In this document: piece by piece, positions 19,924-30,751 of the stretch
How the letters are laid out: every line of letters begins with the position of its first letter
How positions within the stretch are numbered: position 1 is the first letter of the stretch
Made by a program: the position numbers and the translations under genes
Notes under the pieces: model-generated
The model's database searches: none
What the model saw: the letters and a program-made list of their open reading frames with translations, nothing else
Told to the model about the DNA's origin: nothing
Assembly (NCBI RefSeq): GCF_000012485.1
Contig: NC_007512.1
Span: 187,001-251,000, forward strand
Source of the DNA: Pelodictyon luteolum DSM 273
GTDB lineage: Bacteria > Bacteroidota > Chlorobiia > Chlorobiales > Chlorobiaceae
Direction of reading: 5' to 3'
Length of the DNA: 64,000 bases

Positions 19924-20547
19924 ATGAAGATTATCAACGCTGCATTCATTCGAAGCGTTTCTGCACTCCAGGACCTTCCTGATGAGCGTGTCCCTGAAAT
20001 CGTGTTTGCCGGCCGCTCCAATGTCGGCAAATCCTCGCTTCTCAATTCTCTGACGGGGCGCAAGGGGCTTGCCAAAACCAGTTCCACGCCGGGAAAGACC
20101 CGGCTGCTCAACTACTTTCTTATCAACGATGACCTCTACTTCGTCGACATTCCCGGCTACGGTTATGCGGCGGTGAGCCATACCGAAAAAGACGCATGGG
20201 GCCGTCTGCTTGCAGGCTATGTGGGCGGGCGCCAGGCCATCGCGCTGGTGGTGCTTCTGCTCGATTCACGCCATCCCGCCATGGAGTCGGACCGTGAGAT
20301 GATGGAGTTCCTTGCCTACCACGACCGTCCTTACGGCATCGTGCTCACCAAGGACGACAAGCTTACCCAGAAAGAACGGGCGAAAGCGAAACGGGTGACG
20401 GCAAGCTGCGCCCTCAATGCAGAATTCATTGTGAGTTATTCGTCAATATCCGGCAAGGGGAAAAAGGAGCTTCTGGCTCATTTCGACCACTATCTTTCAG
20501 GTGAAAGCTCTGGAGCGGGTTCTGACTCTGCTGTCACAGTAACATAA
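19924..20547 (+). CDS. engB: Ribosome biogenesis GTPase EngB/YsxC
   Basis: A 207-residue GTPase needed for late 50S assembly. The G motifs are in order: G1 GRSNVGKSS (about 36-44), the switch I threonines in SSTPGKTR, G3 DIPGYG, and G4 TKDD (G5 probably SYSS). The C-terminus has ~15 extra Ser/Gly-rich residues. It is divergent from cysS across a 155-base gap. Confidence 0.95.
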   Translation: MKIINAAFIRSVSALQDLPDERVPEIVFAGRSNVGKSSLLNSLTGRKGLAKTSSTPGKTRLLNYFLINDDLYFVDIPGYGYAAVSHTEKDAWGRLLAGYVGGRQAIALVVLLLDSRHPAMESDREMMEFLAYHDRPYGIVLTKDDKLTQKERAKAKRVTASCALNAEFIVSYSSISGKGKKELLAHFDHYLSGESSGAGSDSAVTVT

Positions 20548-20635
20548 GCGTGCACTGGAATGAAGGCTTCAAAAAAAAGCAATAATTTTGGTACCTTGAC
20601 AGGTTGTTGTTCCAGTGAGCCCCTACATCCCGTAA

Positions 20636-21952
<1,317 letters not shown>

Positions 21953-21976
21953 ACCCAGATAACAGGATCGCGCAGC

Positions 21977-22288
21977 ATGGCACTCATGGATATCGCCGTC
22001 ATCCGGCTCGACCAGAAAGACGGCAGCCACAGCGCATTCGTAGCCGGTCTGCAGGAGCTGCTTGCTGACAGCGGCTGCAGCTACCGGCTGCATGATATGG
22101 GTACGACCGTGGAGGGTCCGGCGGCTATGCTGTTCCGTCTGGCCGAACAGCTCCACGAGTACTCCTTCACCCGAGGCGGCAAGCGGGTTTATACTGTCAT
22201 GAGGATCGACGACCGGCGTGACCGTGCGGTCCGTCTCGGAGAGAAGACCGCCTCCGTCAAGGCGAAAATAGCCCCCCGCGCGGAGTAG
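21977..22288 (+). CDS. MTH1187/YqgV-family small protein
   Basis: A 103-residue protein of the thiamine-binding-like MTH1187/DUF77 family, a ferredoxin-like fold known to form oligomers and sometimes bind thiamine. The signature part is YRLHDMGTTVEGPA, typical of the ligand-binding loop. It follows purA by 24 bases and likely shares its transcript. It lies just upstream of bchN but has no evident pigment role. Confidence 0.8.
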   Translation: MALMDIAVIRLDQKDGSHSAFVAGLQELLADSGCSYRLHDMGTTVEGPAAMLFRLAEQLHEYSFTRGGKRVYTVMRIDDRRDRAVRLGEKTASVKAKIAPRAE

Positions 22289-22328
22289 GGGGATTGGCTA
22301 AAAAATTTTATCTTAAAGTTCATAAGTT

Positions 22329-22353
22329 CCGCCGCCAAGGGCGTTCCCGGCGG
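22329..22353 (+). promoter_or_regulatory. Leader hairpin before bchN
   Basis: The arms CCGCCG (22329-22334) and CGGCGG (22348-22353) pair around a 13-base loop. The hairpin ends 9 bases before a strong Shine-Dalgarno AGGAGG (22362-22367) and 22 bases before the bchN start. No T-run follows, so it is more likely an mRNA stability or translation element than a terminator. The bases just before it are AT-rich (22299-22320). Confidence 0.4.
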
Positions 22354-22374
22354 TCATAATCAGGAGGAAAATCC

Positions 22375-23637
22375 ATGCTGCAGGTTCCCGGTGATGTCCA
22401 GATACTCAAGGAGGATAATGTAACGCACAGTTTCTGCGGACTGGCTTCGGTCGGCTGGATGTACCAGAAGATCAGGGACAGCTTCTTCCTCATCCTCGGC
22501 ACCCACACCTGCGCGCACTTCCTTCAGAATGCCCTCGGCATGATGATCTTTGCAAAGCCGCGTTTCGGCATCGCGCTGATTGAAGAGGGTGACCTTTCCA
22601 AGAACGAGCCTACCCTTGACGAGGTCATCGCTGAAATCAAGGCCGATCACAATCCCTCGGTCATCTTCCTCCTCTCCTCATGCACCCCCGAGGTCATGAA
22701 GGTCGACTTCAAGGGTCTTGCCGACCATCTCAGCACTCAGCAAACCCCGGTGCTGTTCGTGCCCGCAAGCGGCCTTGTCTACAATTTCACCCAGGCCGAA
22801 GACTCGGTCCTCCACGCCCTAGTTCCATATTGCCCGGTGGCTCCGGCTGGCGAGAAGAGCGTTGTTTTCCTCGGTTCTGTCAACGACGCCACCGCCGACG
22901 ACCTCCGTGCGGAAGCCGAAGAGCTTGGCATAAAGGTCGGGGGGTTCCTGCCTGAATCCCGTTTCGACCGGATGCCCGCCATCGGACCCGATACCATACT
23001 TGCTCCCATCCAGCCCTACCTCTCGCGTGTTGCCGTGAAGCTTGAGCGCGAGCGCGGTTCGCGGACCCTCCATTCCCTCTTTCCGTTCGGTCCGGACGGC
23101 ACCCGGGTGTTCTGGGAGGATCTCGCCCGCGAGTTCGGCATAGAGGTTGACCTTCGCGATCGTGAAAAGGCCGCATGGGAAAAAATCAGCCGCCAGACGG
23201 CCATGCTGAAAGGCAAAAAAGTCTTTCTGACTGCCGATACCATGATGGAGCTGCCGCTCGGCCGCTTCCTCAGAAGCGCCGGTGCGGAAGTCGTGGAGTG
23301 CAGCAGTGCGTACATCAACAAGAAATTTCTTGCCAAGGAGCTCAAGGCGCTTGAGGGTGTACGCGTGGTCGAGCAGCCGAACTTCCACCGCCAGCTCGAG
23401 GATATCAAACGGCTCCGCCCCGATCTGGTCGTCACCTCGCTGATGACGGCAAATCCTTTCGTCGGGCACGGTTTCATTGTCAAGTGGAGCATGGAGTTCA
23501 TGCTGATGCCCATCCACGGCTGGTCCGGGGTCATCACCCTCGCCAACCTCTTCGTTTCACCGCTCGACAGGCGCTCGAAGCTCCCGGCGTTCGACAAGGC
23601 AGTCTGGCTGGAAGGAGTCATGCCGGCCGCCGAATAA
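22375..23637 (+). CDS. bchN: Light-independent protochlorophyllide reductase, subunit N
   Basis: With BchB this forms the catalytic component of the dark-operative enzyme that reduces ring D of protochlorophyllide. The 420-residue protein is nitrogenase NifD-like. Three cysteines expected to hold the NB [4Fe-4S] cluster are visible: Cys21 (HSFCGLAS), Cys46 (THTCAHF) and Cys103 (LSSCTPEV). AGGAGG sits 7 bases before the ATG. It heads the compact bchN-bchB-bchL operon, which allows greening in the dark and under anoxia. Confidence 0.97.
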   Translation: MLQVPGDVQILKEDNVTHSFCGLASVGWMYQKIRDSFFLILGTHTCAHFLQNALGMMIFAKPRFGIALIEEGDLSKNEPTLDEVIAEIKADHNPSVIFLLSSCTPEVMKVDFKGLADHLSTQQTPVLFVPASGLVYNFTQAEDSVLHALVPYCPVAPAGEKSVVFLGSVNDATADDLRAEAEELGIKVGGFLPESRFDRMPAIGPDTILAPIQPYLSRVAVKLERERGSRTLHSLFPFGPDGTRVFWEDLAREFGIEVDLRDREKAAWEKISRQTAMLKGKKVFLTADTMMELPLGRFLRSAGAEVVECSSAYINKKFLAKELKALEGVRVVEQPNFHRQLEDIKRLRPDLVVTSLMTANPFVGHGFIVKWSMEFMLMPIHGWSGVITLANLFVSPLDRRSKLPAFDKAVWLEGVMPAAE

Positions 23638-23675
23638 GTATCCTGCAGGAAATGCAATAACAAAAGTTACCGAGT

Positions 23676-25253
23676 ATGCGCTTAGCTTTCTGGCTCTACG
23701 AGGGCACCGCCCTTCATGGTATCAGCCGTGTCACCAACAGCATGAAAGGGGTTCACACAGTCTACCATGCCCCGCAGGGCGACGACTATATTACGGCAAC
23801 CTACACCATGCTCGAGAGAACCCCTGAATTCCCGGCACTCTCCATCAGCGTGGTCCGCGGCCGCGACCTTGCCCAGGGCGTTTCGCGCCTTCCGGCGACC
23901 CTGCAGCAGGTCGAAGAGCACTACCACCCGGAGCTATCCGTTATCGCCCCGAGCTGCAGCACCGCACTGCTTCAGGAGGACCTCCACCAGCTTGCCGCCC
24001 AGTCTGGCGTGCCGCAGGATAAGCTCATGGTCTATGCGGTCAACCCGTTCAGGGTGACCGAGAACGAGGCCGCTGACGGCCTGCTTACCGCACTGGTGAA
24101 GCGCTATGCCGCAGAAGGACCCAAGACGGCGGCACCGACCGTCAACCTGCTGGGATTCACCTCCCTCGGTTTCCACCTGAAGGCGAACCTCACCAGCATC
24201 CGCAGGTTGCTGACGACACTCGGCGTGAAGGTCAATGTGGTCGCCCCATGGGGGGCGGGCATCGCAGACCTGAAAAGGCTTCCCGAGGCATGGCTCACCA
24301 TCGCTCCTTTCCGTGAAATCGGACAGACGGCTGCCGCATATCTTGAAGAGACGTTCGGCGTTCCGACCGAGTATGGCACTCCGCTCGGCGTCGAACCCAC
24401 GCTCCGCTGGCTCCGTGCCGTTATTGAAAAACTCAACACCGTCGGCGCCAAAGAGGGGGCAACGCCCATTGCAATGCCCGAACTGCACGCATTCTCTCTG
24501 GACGGGATGAGCGCTCCTTCAGGCGTACCGTGGTTTGCCCGGACAGCCGACATGGAGAGCTTCAGCAACAAGAAGGCGTTCGTGTTCGGGGATGCCACCA
24601 CTACGGTCGCCATGGTCAAGTTCCTGCGCGACGAACTCGGCATGCAGATCATCGGTGCGGGCACCTATCTCGAACGTCATGCGGACTGGGTCCGTAAGGA
24701 ACTAGATGGCTATCTGCCAGGTGCGCTGATGGTCACCGAGCGGTTCCAGGACGTGGCACAGGTCATCGAAGACGAAATGCCCGACCTCGTCTGCGGCACC
24801 CAGATGGAGCGTCACAGCTGCCGCAAGCTGGATGTGCCATGCATGGTCGTCTGTCCCCCGACCCATATCGAAAACCATCTGCTCGGCTACTACCCGTTCC
24901 TCGGGTTTGACGGTGCCGATGTCATTGCAGACAGGGTGTATATTTCCTGCAAGCTCGGCCTTGAGAAGCATCTGATCGACTTTTTCGGCGATGCGGGCCT
25001 TGAGTATGAGGAGCCCTCAGCGTCTTCGGAAAACGGCAGCGCCCCCTTGTCGGCCGGCACGGCAACTCCCGCTGCGGCACCCGAAGAGGGTGGTATGGCA
25101 TGGACCGACGAGGCCGAAACCATGTTGAAGAAGGTTCCCTTCTTCGTTCGCAAGAAAGTGCGGAAGAACACCGAGAACTTTGCAGAGGAAAACGGCGAGT
25201 CGAGGGTGAGCGTCGAAGTGTTCAGGCGGGCGAAGGAATCGCTTGGCGGATAG
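23676..25253 (+). CDS. bchB: Light-independent protochlorophyllide reductase, subunit B
   Basis: The NifK-like partner of BchN, 525 residues. It carries Asp36 (APQGDDY), matching the aspartate that is the unusual fourth ligand of the NB cluster in characterised enzymes. The core has [14 protein letters not shown] and, later, [21 protein letters not shown] variable Ala/Ser/Pro linker (about 445-475) precedes a C-terminal helical domain, [16 protein letters not shown]. It lies 38 bases after bchN. Confidence 0.97.
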   Translation: MRLAFWLYEGTALHGISRVTNSMKGVHTVYHAPQGDDYITATYTMLERTPEFPALSISVVRGRDLAQGVSRLPATLQQVEEHYHPELSVIAPSCSTALLQEDLHQLAAQSGVPQDKLMVYAVNPFRVTENEAADGLLTALVKRYAAEGPKTAAPTVNLLGFTSLGFHLKANLTSIRRLLTTLGVKVNVVAPWGAGIADLKRLPEAWLTIAPFREIGQTAAAYLEETFGVPTEYGTPLGVEPTLRWLRAVIEKLNTVGAKEGATPIAMPELHAFSLDGMSAPSGVPWFARTADMESFSNKKAFVFGDATTTVAMVKFLRDELGMQIIGAGTYLERHADWVRKELDGYLPGALMVTERFQDVAQVIEDEMPDLVCGTQMERHSCRKLDVPCMVVCPPTHIENHLLGYYPFLGFDGADVIADRVYISCKLGLEKHLIDFFGDAGLEYEEPSASSENGSAPLSAGTATPAAAPEEGGMAWTDEAETMLKKVPFFVRKKVRKNTENFAEENGESRVSVEVFRRAKESLGG

Positions 25254-25288
25254 AACGGTATTTCATCAATCAATTCCCTGATTTCATT

Positions 25289-26119
25289 ATGAGTCTAGTC
25301 CTGGCTGTATACGGCAAAGGTGGCATCGGAAAAAGCACCACCAGCGCCAACATCTCTGCAGCTCTCGCCCTCAAGGGCGCCAAGGTGCTGCAGATCGGAT
25401 GCGACCCCAAGCACGACAGCACGTTCCCCATTACCGGGAAGCTGCAGAAAACCGTCATCGAGGCTCTTGAAGAGGTCGATTTCCATCATGAGGAACTGAC
25501 TGCCGAGGATGTCATCGAAACCGGTTTTGCCGGCATCGACGGACTTGAGGCGGGCGGTCCCCCGGCCGGCAGCGGCTGCGGCGGCTACGTGGTCGGTGAA
25601 TCCGTCACCCTGCTTCAGGAGCTCGGCCTCTACGACAAGTACGATGTCATTCTTTTCGATGTGCTCGGCGACGTTGTCTGCGGAGGCTTCAGCGCTCCGC
25701 TGAACTATGCCGATTACGCCATCATCATAGCTACCAACGATTTCGACAGCATTTTCGCCGCCAACCGCCTCTGCATGGCCATCCAGCAGAAGAGCGTCCG
25801 CTACAAGGTGAAGCTGGCCGGCATCGTGGCCAACCGTGTCGACTATGCCAAGGGCGGCGGCACCAACATGCTCGACCAGTTCGCAGAGAAAGTCGGCACC
25901 AGGCTGCTTGCCAAGGTTCCCTACCACGAACTCATCCGCAGGAGCCGCTTTGCCGGAAAGACCCTGTTTGCCATGGATGACAGCGAGGAGGGAAAGGAGG
26001 AGTGCCTGCAGCCTTACCTTCAGATCGCTGAGGACCTTCTGTCCGAGGCGCCTATGTCTTCGGTTCCAGTTCCGATCGGCGACCGCGAGATATTTGAAAT
26101 CGTCGGCGGCTGGCAGTAA
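25289..26119 (+). CDS. bchL: Light-independent protochlorophyllide reductase, ATP-binding subunit L
   Basis: The NifH-like reductase that passes electrons to BchNB in an ATP-dependent way. The 276-residue protein has the P-loop [15 protein letters not shown] at its N-terminus. The two cysteines of the bridging [4Fe-4S] cluster lie in GSGCGGYVV and [12 protein letters not shown] chose ATG 25289 because the conserved [12 protein letters not shown] follows it; the longer frame upstream overlaps bchB. Last gene of bchNBL. Confidence 0.97.
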   Translation: MSLVLAVYGKGGIGKSTTSANISAALALKGAKVLQIGCDPKHDSTFPITGKLQKTVIEALEEVDFHHEELTAEDVIETGFAGIDGLEAGGPPAGSGCGGYVVGESVTLLQELGLYDKYDVILFDVLGDVVCGGFSAPLNYADYAIIIATNDFDSIFAANRLCMAIQQKSVRYKVKLAGIVANRVDYAKGGGTNMLDQFAEKVGTRLLAKVPYHELIRRSRFAGKTLFAMDDSEEGKEECLQPYLQIAEDLLSEAPMSSVPVPIGDREIFEIVGGWQ

Positions 26120-26138
26120 ACGCATCGTTTTCAGTATA

Positions 26139-26172
26139 AGCACAAACCCCGCGCCTGCGGGGTTTGTGCTTT
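26139..26172 (+). terminator. Terminator after bchL
   Basis: A perfect 14-bp inverted repeat, AGCACAAACCCCGC (26139-26152) and GCGGGGTTTGTGCT (26157-26170), encloses a GCCT loop. Only a short TT follows. It separates bchL from the convergent bchJ and, being symmetrical, may stop transcription from both sides. Confidence 0.8.
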
Positions 26173-26246
26173 CGGTCCGCTTACGTTCCGTGCGCATGAT
26201 GTTCCCTCCGCTCTGCTTCGGGACGTTGGTACTGCCGGAGCTCTAT

Positions 26247-26819
26247 TCAGATGCTGCAGGTGTAGCGGCAGGTGATGCTTTCGCCTTCCTGGCGGACGTC
26301 GGCCCTGATTTTCACGGCAGGGTTGACGAGCTGCTCGAGCAGGTAGGTGAATGTCCCGAGGTAGAAGCTGCCGACCACCGGTACGGAGGGGTGGGTCACT
26401 ACTACGGTGATGGTGGGCTTTTTGGCGTTGGTATAGCTGAAGTCTCCGCTGCCGGCAAACGTCCAGGCGTTCTTGCTGATGGCGAAGAGAAAGAGGTTGA
26501 ACGCCGGCCTTGCGGGGAGCAGCTTCAGGAACTTCTGGAAAAGTCCCGGGATGCGGACCCGGAGGAGGTACTGCGCCGTCCGGCTGCCCGACTCCTCGAG
26601 GATCGCACCAGTTTTCTGGGACCCGATTTCCGTGTCAAGGGCGGTGACGAGAGCGTGGAATTTCGATTCCTCGACCATCTCCGAGGGGAGGTTTCCGATG
26701 AGGTGACTATGGCCGATTTTCTTCAGCAGCTCTTCGGCCTGTGCTTTGCCGAAGGAGGCTTCAAGTGCGGCAACAGTCTGTATGATGGAATTGGGTCCTA
26801 TGCGGAAAGATGTGCTCAT
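26247..26819 (-). CDS. bchJ: Bacteriochlorophyll biosynthesis protein BchJ (V4R domain)
   Basis: A 190-residue protein of the 4-vinyl-reductase (V4R) domain family, matching BchJ of green sulfur bacteria. The V4R domain covers the C-terminal half (from about SGDFSYTNAKKPTITVV), ending in ESITCRYTCSI with two cysteines. BchJ was first thought to be the 8-vinyl reductase; in C. tepidum that activity is attributed to BciA, and BchJ may instead affect substrate flow. The ATG overlaps the stop of the lipoprotein gene upstream (ATGA), suggesting coupled translation. Confidence 0.85.
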   Translation of the reverse strand: MSTSFRIGPNSIIQTVAALEASFGKAQAEELLKKIGHSHLIGNLPSEMVEESKFHALVTALDTEIGSQKTGAILEESGSRTAQYLLRVRIPGLFQKFLKLLPARPAFNLFLFAISKNAWTFAGSGDFSYTNAKKPTITVVVTHPSVPVVGSFYLGTFTYLLEQLVNPAVKIRADVRQEGESITCRYTCSI

Positions 26820-28525
26820 GGTGTAGGGTTTCGGTCCGTTTTTTCGTTTGTGAACGTGATGTCGATGTTTTCTGCCGTCCACTGGGCCCGGACCCTGACG
26901 CTGCCTTCATGGACTGCGGAGGGGTCTGCCGGAGTGAACGGGAAGAGCGTGCCGGGATACGGCTGCTGCATGCAGGCGCCGCCCTTTTTTGCCATGGACG
27001 GGATGAAAGCGCTGAGGGCGTAGCTGCCGGGGGGCAGCCCGGGAAATGCATATACATACCGCCCGGTTGCGTCCCTCGTGGCTTCAGTACGCCATGTCGC
27101 AGTTCCTCTGGCTTCGACGATGACCGGTCCGCCGGATGCCCTGCAGCTTCCTGTGATGCTTCCCATGTCATCGGGGGAGGCTGCCGTGAAGCGCGAGAAT
27201 GTAGTTCTCTTGGCGCCTGGCCGGACTTCAATGCCGTTGACGAGCGCCGAATCGACCGATGCCCGGTAGGTCGCTCCCGGACGGAACCCTTCTCTCGGAC
27301 GGAGGGTAAAGGTCTTTGCATCGATTTTCTTCAAAAGGCAGTCAAGTGTAACGGGGGAGTCATCACCCTCTATGGAAAGGCTTGCCGCGCTTCCGACGAT
27401 GGTTTCCGGGACCGGCTCGGAGAAGCGCAGGACAACAGCTTCCGGGCTGCATGGAATGTCGGCGCCCTGATATCCGGGTCGGCTTTTGTCGGCAGGACTG
27501 AAGGTCACCCGGATGGGTAGCTTTTCGACGGTGTGTCTTGTCGGCCAGAAGCTGATAGCCTGTCCTTCTCTTCCGTGGATGCTGATGAGGGAAGGACCTC
27601 CGGTATCGAGCCTGCCGGTGAGGATGGTGATGCGCCGGCTTACGCTGCTGCCGGTGCTGCTGAACCAGTCAAGCACCGGGACGCTTTTGCCGGTACGCGG
27701 ATTGTTGATGGTGACCGCTCCGGGGTTGAAGGTCGCCACGTCGACCGGACTGGTGAAGGTGAGTTCAAGCCTGTTCCTCTCAAGCGGACGGCATGCCGAC
27801 ATTCCGCTTGTTTCACTGTCGATGCCGCCCATCCTGATGATGTGGCGCGTGGTGTCGGGATGGACGACGGCGGCAGTCGTGATGCCGATTGCTTCGCGGT
27901 GCCGGTCCCAGCGCATGTCGCCGTTGCTGTCGTTCACCGCAAGCAGACTGTAGGCGCCTTTCTTGAGGTGCCGGAAGCTGAAGTTCCCCGAGCCGTCAGT
28001 CTGTGCAAGATAGTCGGGCTTGGCCTGGCGCATGTCCGGTGCCCTTTTTTCTCCATCCCTCAACCTGTACGCCAGGACGAATGCCGAGGCGGATGGCGTC
28101 ATGTCTTCATTGAAGACCCTACCGCGTACGAGGGACGTATCGATCTGGGGGCCGGTTGAAAAGGGAAGCGTATAGCTCTCGAAGAGACGCTTGTTGAGGG
28201 TTACGATGTAGGTCTGGTTCGGTCTGAGCGGGCTGAAGATGTCGATCTCTCCCTCCATGCCGTTCACCGTGACATGGTAGTTGTCCACCTGCGGCGAGAA
28301 ATGCAGCGAATAGAGCAGCTCCCTTGCGGTTGTCAGGTGGCTGAAAAGAAACCGGATCTTTCGGGGGGAGATGTTTACGGCACCGGAGTCGGGGTCGGAG
28401 AAGAAGACTTGCCTCGGCGTGGGGTCGGGTAGGCCTCCGGTCGGCGGTTTGTCTGATGCGCAACCTGCGGTTCCGACGGCCAGAAGGATCAGGAGGGCTT
28501 TAAGGATATGCGTGGTGCCCTTCAT
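26816..28525 (-). CDS. Lipoprotein with Big_5-type Ig-like and carboxypeptidase-like domains
   Basis: A 569-residue probable outer-membrane or periplasmic lipoprotein. The signal peptide ends in the lipobox TAGC with Cys22. The next region (FFSDPDSGAVNISPRKIRFLFS, about 41-62) is typical of bacterial Ig-like Big_5 domains. A carboxypeptidase-regulatory-like beta segment follows (GSGNFSFRHLKKGAYSLLAVNDSN), then another Big_5-like part (EAVVLRFSEPVP). Bacteroidetes/Chlorobi relatives are uncharacterised. It overlaps bchJ by four bases and is divergent from glgA. Why a surface protein should be coupled to a pigment gene is not apparent. Confidence 0.8.
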   Translation of the reverse strand: MKGTTHILKALLILLAVGTAGCASDKPPTGGLPDPTPRQVFFSDPDSGAVNISPRKIRFLFSHLTTARELLYSLHFSPQVDNYHVTVNGMEGEIDIFSPLRPNQTYIVTLNKRLFESYTLPFSTGPQIDTSLVRGRVFNEDMTPSASAFVLAYRLRDGEKRAPDMRQAKPDYLAQTDGSGNFSFRHLKKGAYSLLAVNDSNGDMRWDRHREAIGITTAAVVHPDTTRHIIRMGGIDSETSGMSACRPLERNRLELTFTSPVDVATFNPGAVTINNPRTGKSVPVLDWFSSTGSSVSRRITILTGRLDTGGPSLISIHGREGQAISFWPTRHTVEKLPIRVTFSPADKSRPGYQGADIPCSPEAVVLRFSEPVPETIVGSAASLSIEGDDSPVTLDCLLKKIDAKTFTLRPREGFRPGATYRASVDSALVNGIEVRPGAKRTTFSRFTAASPDDMGSITGSCRASGGPVIVEARGTATWRTEATRDATGRYVYAFPGLPPGSYALSAFIPSMAKKGGACMQQPYPGTLFPFTPADPSAVHEGSVRVRAQWTAENIDITFTNEKTDRNPTP

Positions 28526-28652
28526 GTACGTGATGTTCGGTTGACGCCTCAGCCCGGCTAAATTGTATGTGACGATGAAAATTCGTAAATTAAAAACTAA
28601 AGCAGTTCTATGAAAGTTTTTGGTGAAAAAATATAGATCGATTGTCCCTTAG

Positions 28653-30122
28653 ATGTCCAGACGAAACTATAAGGTTCTTTATGTCTCCGGCGAAGTATCC
28701 CCATTTGTAAGAACCAGCGCCCTGGCTGATTTCATGGCATCGTTCCCCCAGGCTCTCGAGGAGGAAGGTTTTGAGGCCCGCATCATGATGCCGAAGTATG
28801 GAACCATCAACGACCGCAAGTTCCGCTTGCATGATGTCCTGCGGCTGTCCGACATTGAGGTCCCGCTCAGGGAGAAGACCGACATGCTCAATGTCAAGGT
28901 GACCGCCCTGCCTTCCAGCAAGATACAGACCTATTTCCTATATAACGAGAAGTACTTCAAGCGCAACGGGCTCTTTACCGATGTTTATCTTGGAAACGAC
29001 CTGAAAGGCAATACCGAAAAGGTAATCTTTTTCAACGTCGGTGTCCTTGAGACCCTCGTGCGTCTAGGCTGGAAGCCCGACATCATCCATTGCCACGACT
29101 GGTACGCATCTCTCATTCCCCTGTTGCTCAAGACGGTCTACCGCGACCATGAGTTTTTCAAGGGCATAAAGACCGTGTTGACCATACATAATGCCTACCG
29201 CCAGGGTGTTCTTCCATTCAAGGTATTCGAGAAACTCCTTCCCGAAGAGGTCTCCGGTGCGCTCCACAGGAGCGCAGAGAACGTCAACATGCTCTATACC
29301 GGCGTCGAGAATGCCGACATGCTCACGACCACATCGAAACTCCATGCCGATGAAATCCTTCATGACGAGATTCCGGGTTGCGGGCTCCAGCAGATTCTTG
29401 CCGGACAGAACGGAATCCTCCACGGCATCGTCAATGGCATCGATACTCGCCAGTGGAACCCCTCGACGGATAAACTGATCAAGAAGCGCTTCGCCACCGA
29501 CCGCATGGATGGCAAGCTTGACAACCGTGCAGCCCTTTCCGAAGAGGTGCACATGCCGTTTGAAGACGGGAGGCCTGTTGTCGGAGTGATCATGCACTTT
29601 GACGACTTCCAGGGTGCGGTGCTCATTGAAAAAAGCCTGAAAAAGCTTGTCGCTCTCGATATCCACCTCCTGATCTGCGGTGCCGGGGACAAGAAATATG
29701 AAAAATCATTCAGGGATTTTGCCGACGCGCATCCGGACCGGGTGAGCCTCAGCACTGACTGCCCCGAAAGTTTTCTCCATCTTGCCATTGCCGGACTTGA
29801 CATGCTCGTGATGGCAGGTAAAATCGAGTCGTGCGGGATGCTCCAGATGTTCGCCATGAGCTACGGCACCATTCCAGTCGCCTATGCCGGCGGCGGCATC
29901 GTCGAGACCATTGACGAGGTGAGTGAGGGCGGGGGCTCAGGGTTCATTTTCCGAGAGTACACACCCGATGCGCTTGTTTCGAAGCTGCATGAGGCCATCG
30001 GCTTATACCATGACAGCGAACGGTGGCAGGAACTTGTCATGCGGGCGATGACGCGTGATTTCGCATGGAAGGGTGCTGCAGAAGAGTATGCCGGGCTCTA
30101 CCGCGAACTGTTGGGGAACTGA
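28653..30122 (+). CDS. glgA: Glycogen synthase
   Basis: A 489-residue GT5 glycosyltransferase that extends alpha-1,4-glucan from ADP-glucose. It starts with KVLYVSGEVSPFV and has DIIHCHDWYASLIPLLLK, TIHNAYRQGVLPF and NGIDTRQWNPSTD, all GT5 landmarks. The N-terminal KTGGLAD nucleotide-binding loop reads RTSALAD here, and the C-terminal part has SCGMLQMFAMSYGTIPVAYAGGG. I recall this loop being altered in Chlorobium homologues too, so it may be lineage-specific. It is divergent from the lipoprotein gene. Confidence 0.9.
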   Translation: MSRRNYKVLYVSGEVSPFVRTSALADFMASFPQALEEEGFEARIMMPKYGTINDRKFRLHDVLRLSDIEVPLREKTDMLNVKVTALPSSKIQTYFLYNEKYFKRNGLFTDVYLGNDLKGNTEKVIFFNVGVLETLVRLGWKPDIIHCHDWYASLIPLLLKTVYRDHEFFKGIKTVLTIHNAYRQGVLPFKVFEKLLPEEVSGALHRSAENVNMLYTGVENADMLTTTSKLHADEILHDEIPGCGLQQILAGQNGILHGIVNGIDTRQWNPSTDKLIKKRFATDRMDGKLDNRAALSEEVHMPFEDGRPVVGVIMHFDDFQGAVLIEKSLKKLVALDIHLLICGAGDKKYEKSFRDFADAHPDRVSLSTDCPESFLHLAIAGLDMLVMAGKIESCGMLQMFAMSYGTIPVAYAGGGIVETIDEVSEGGGSGFIFREYTPDALVSKLHEAIGLYHDSERWQELVMRAMTRDFAWKGAAEEYAGLYRELLGN

Positions 30123-30125
30123 ACG

Positions 30126-30710
30126 ATGACAGAAACAATCAAGGTCCTGTTCCTCGATCGCGACGGCACCATCAATGAAGACACCGGCTCCTACGTTGCA
30201 ACACGGCCTCAGCTGAAGCTGATTGCACGGGCTGGCGAAGCAGTGGCCCTGGCGAAGGCCGCCGGGTTCCGCATCGTCATCATTTCCAATCAGGCGGGTA
30301 TCGCCCGCGGCATCGCCACCGTCGAGCAGGTGGAGGATGTCAATTTGTACCTCAACGAACTGCTGACAGAAGCCGGCGCATCCTTCGACCGCTGCTACTA
30401 TTGCCCGTCGCACCCCCAGCACCCCCATCCGGAATACGACCGGTTCGCCGGCTGCCGCAAACCGGAGACCGGGATGGTCGAGCGTGCAATCGCTGATTTC
30501 AAGGCCGAAGGTCTCACTGTTGACCGCGATGCATCGTTTTTCATCGGCGACAAGCTGATTGACGTCGAGTGCGGTCTTCGCGCTTCGCTTCATCCCATAC
30601 TTGTCCGTACCGGCCATAACGAGGAGGAGATCTGCCGCCGTCTGGGCGTGGTGCCTGAGTTCGTGGCCGACGACCTTTACGAGGCCGTTACCGCCCACAT
30701 CCTCCGCTGA
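30126..30710 (+). CDS. gmhB: D-glycero-D-manno-heptose-1,7-bisphosphate 7-phosphatase-like HAD protein
   Basis: A 194-residue HAD phosphatase of the GmhB/HisB-N type. The nucleophile motif is FLDRDGTINED (residues about 9-19), motif II is ISNQAGIARG, and the late acidic motif is FFIGDKLIDVECG. The Cys/His set CYYCPSHPQHPHPEYDRFAGC matches the structural zinc loop of GmhB. It would act in ADP-heptose synthesis for LPS. It begins four bases after glgA. Confidence 0.85.
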   Translation: MTETIKVLFLDRDGTINEDTGSYVATRPQLKLIARAGEAVALAKAAGFRIVIISNQAGIARGIATVEQVEDVNLYLNELLTEAGASFDRCYYCPSHPQHPHPEYDRFAGCRKPETGMVERAIADFKAEGLTVDRDASFFIGDKLIDVECGLRASLHPILVRTGHNEEEICRRLGVVPEFVADDLYEAVTAHILR

Positions 30711-30751
30711 ACCGCTCCGCCGCACTGCTGGCGGATTTCCACCCGATTGCC

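Noticed and set aside
20596-20628. TTGACA plus TACAT as a purA promoter
   Set aside because: The spacing is about 22 bases, too long for a standard promoter, and the -10 match is poor.
25295-26197. 300-residue minus-strand open frame opposite bchL
   Set aside because: Shadow of bchL in another frame; no recognisable domain, and bchL itself is unambiguous.
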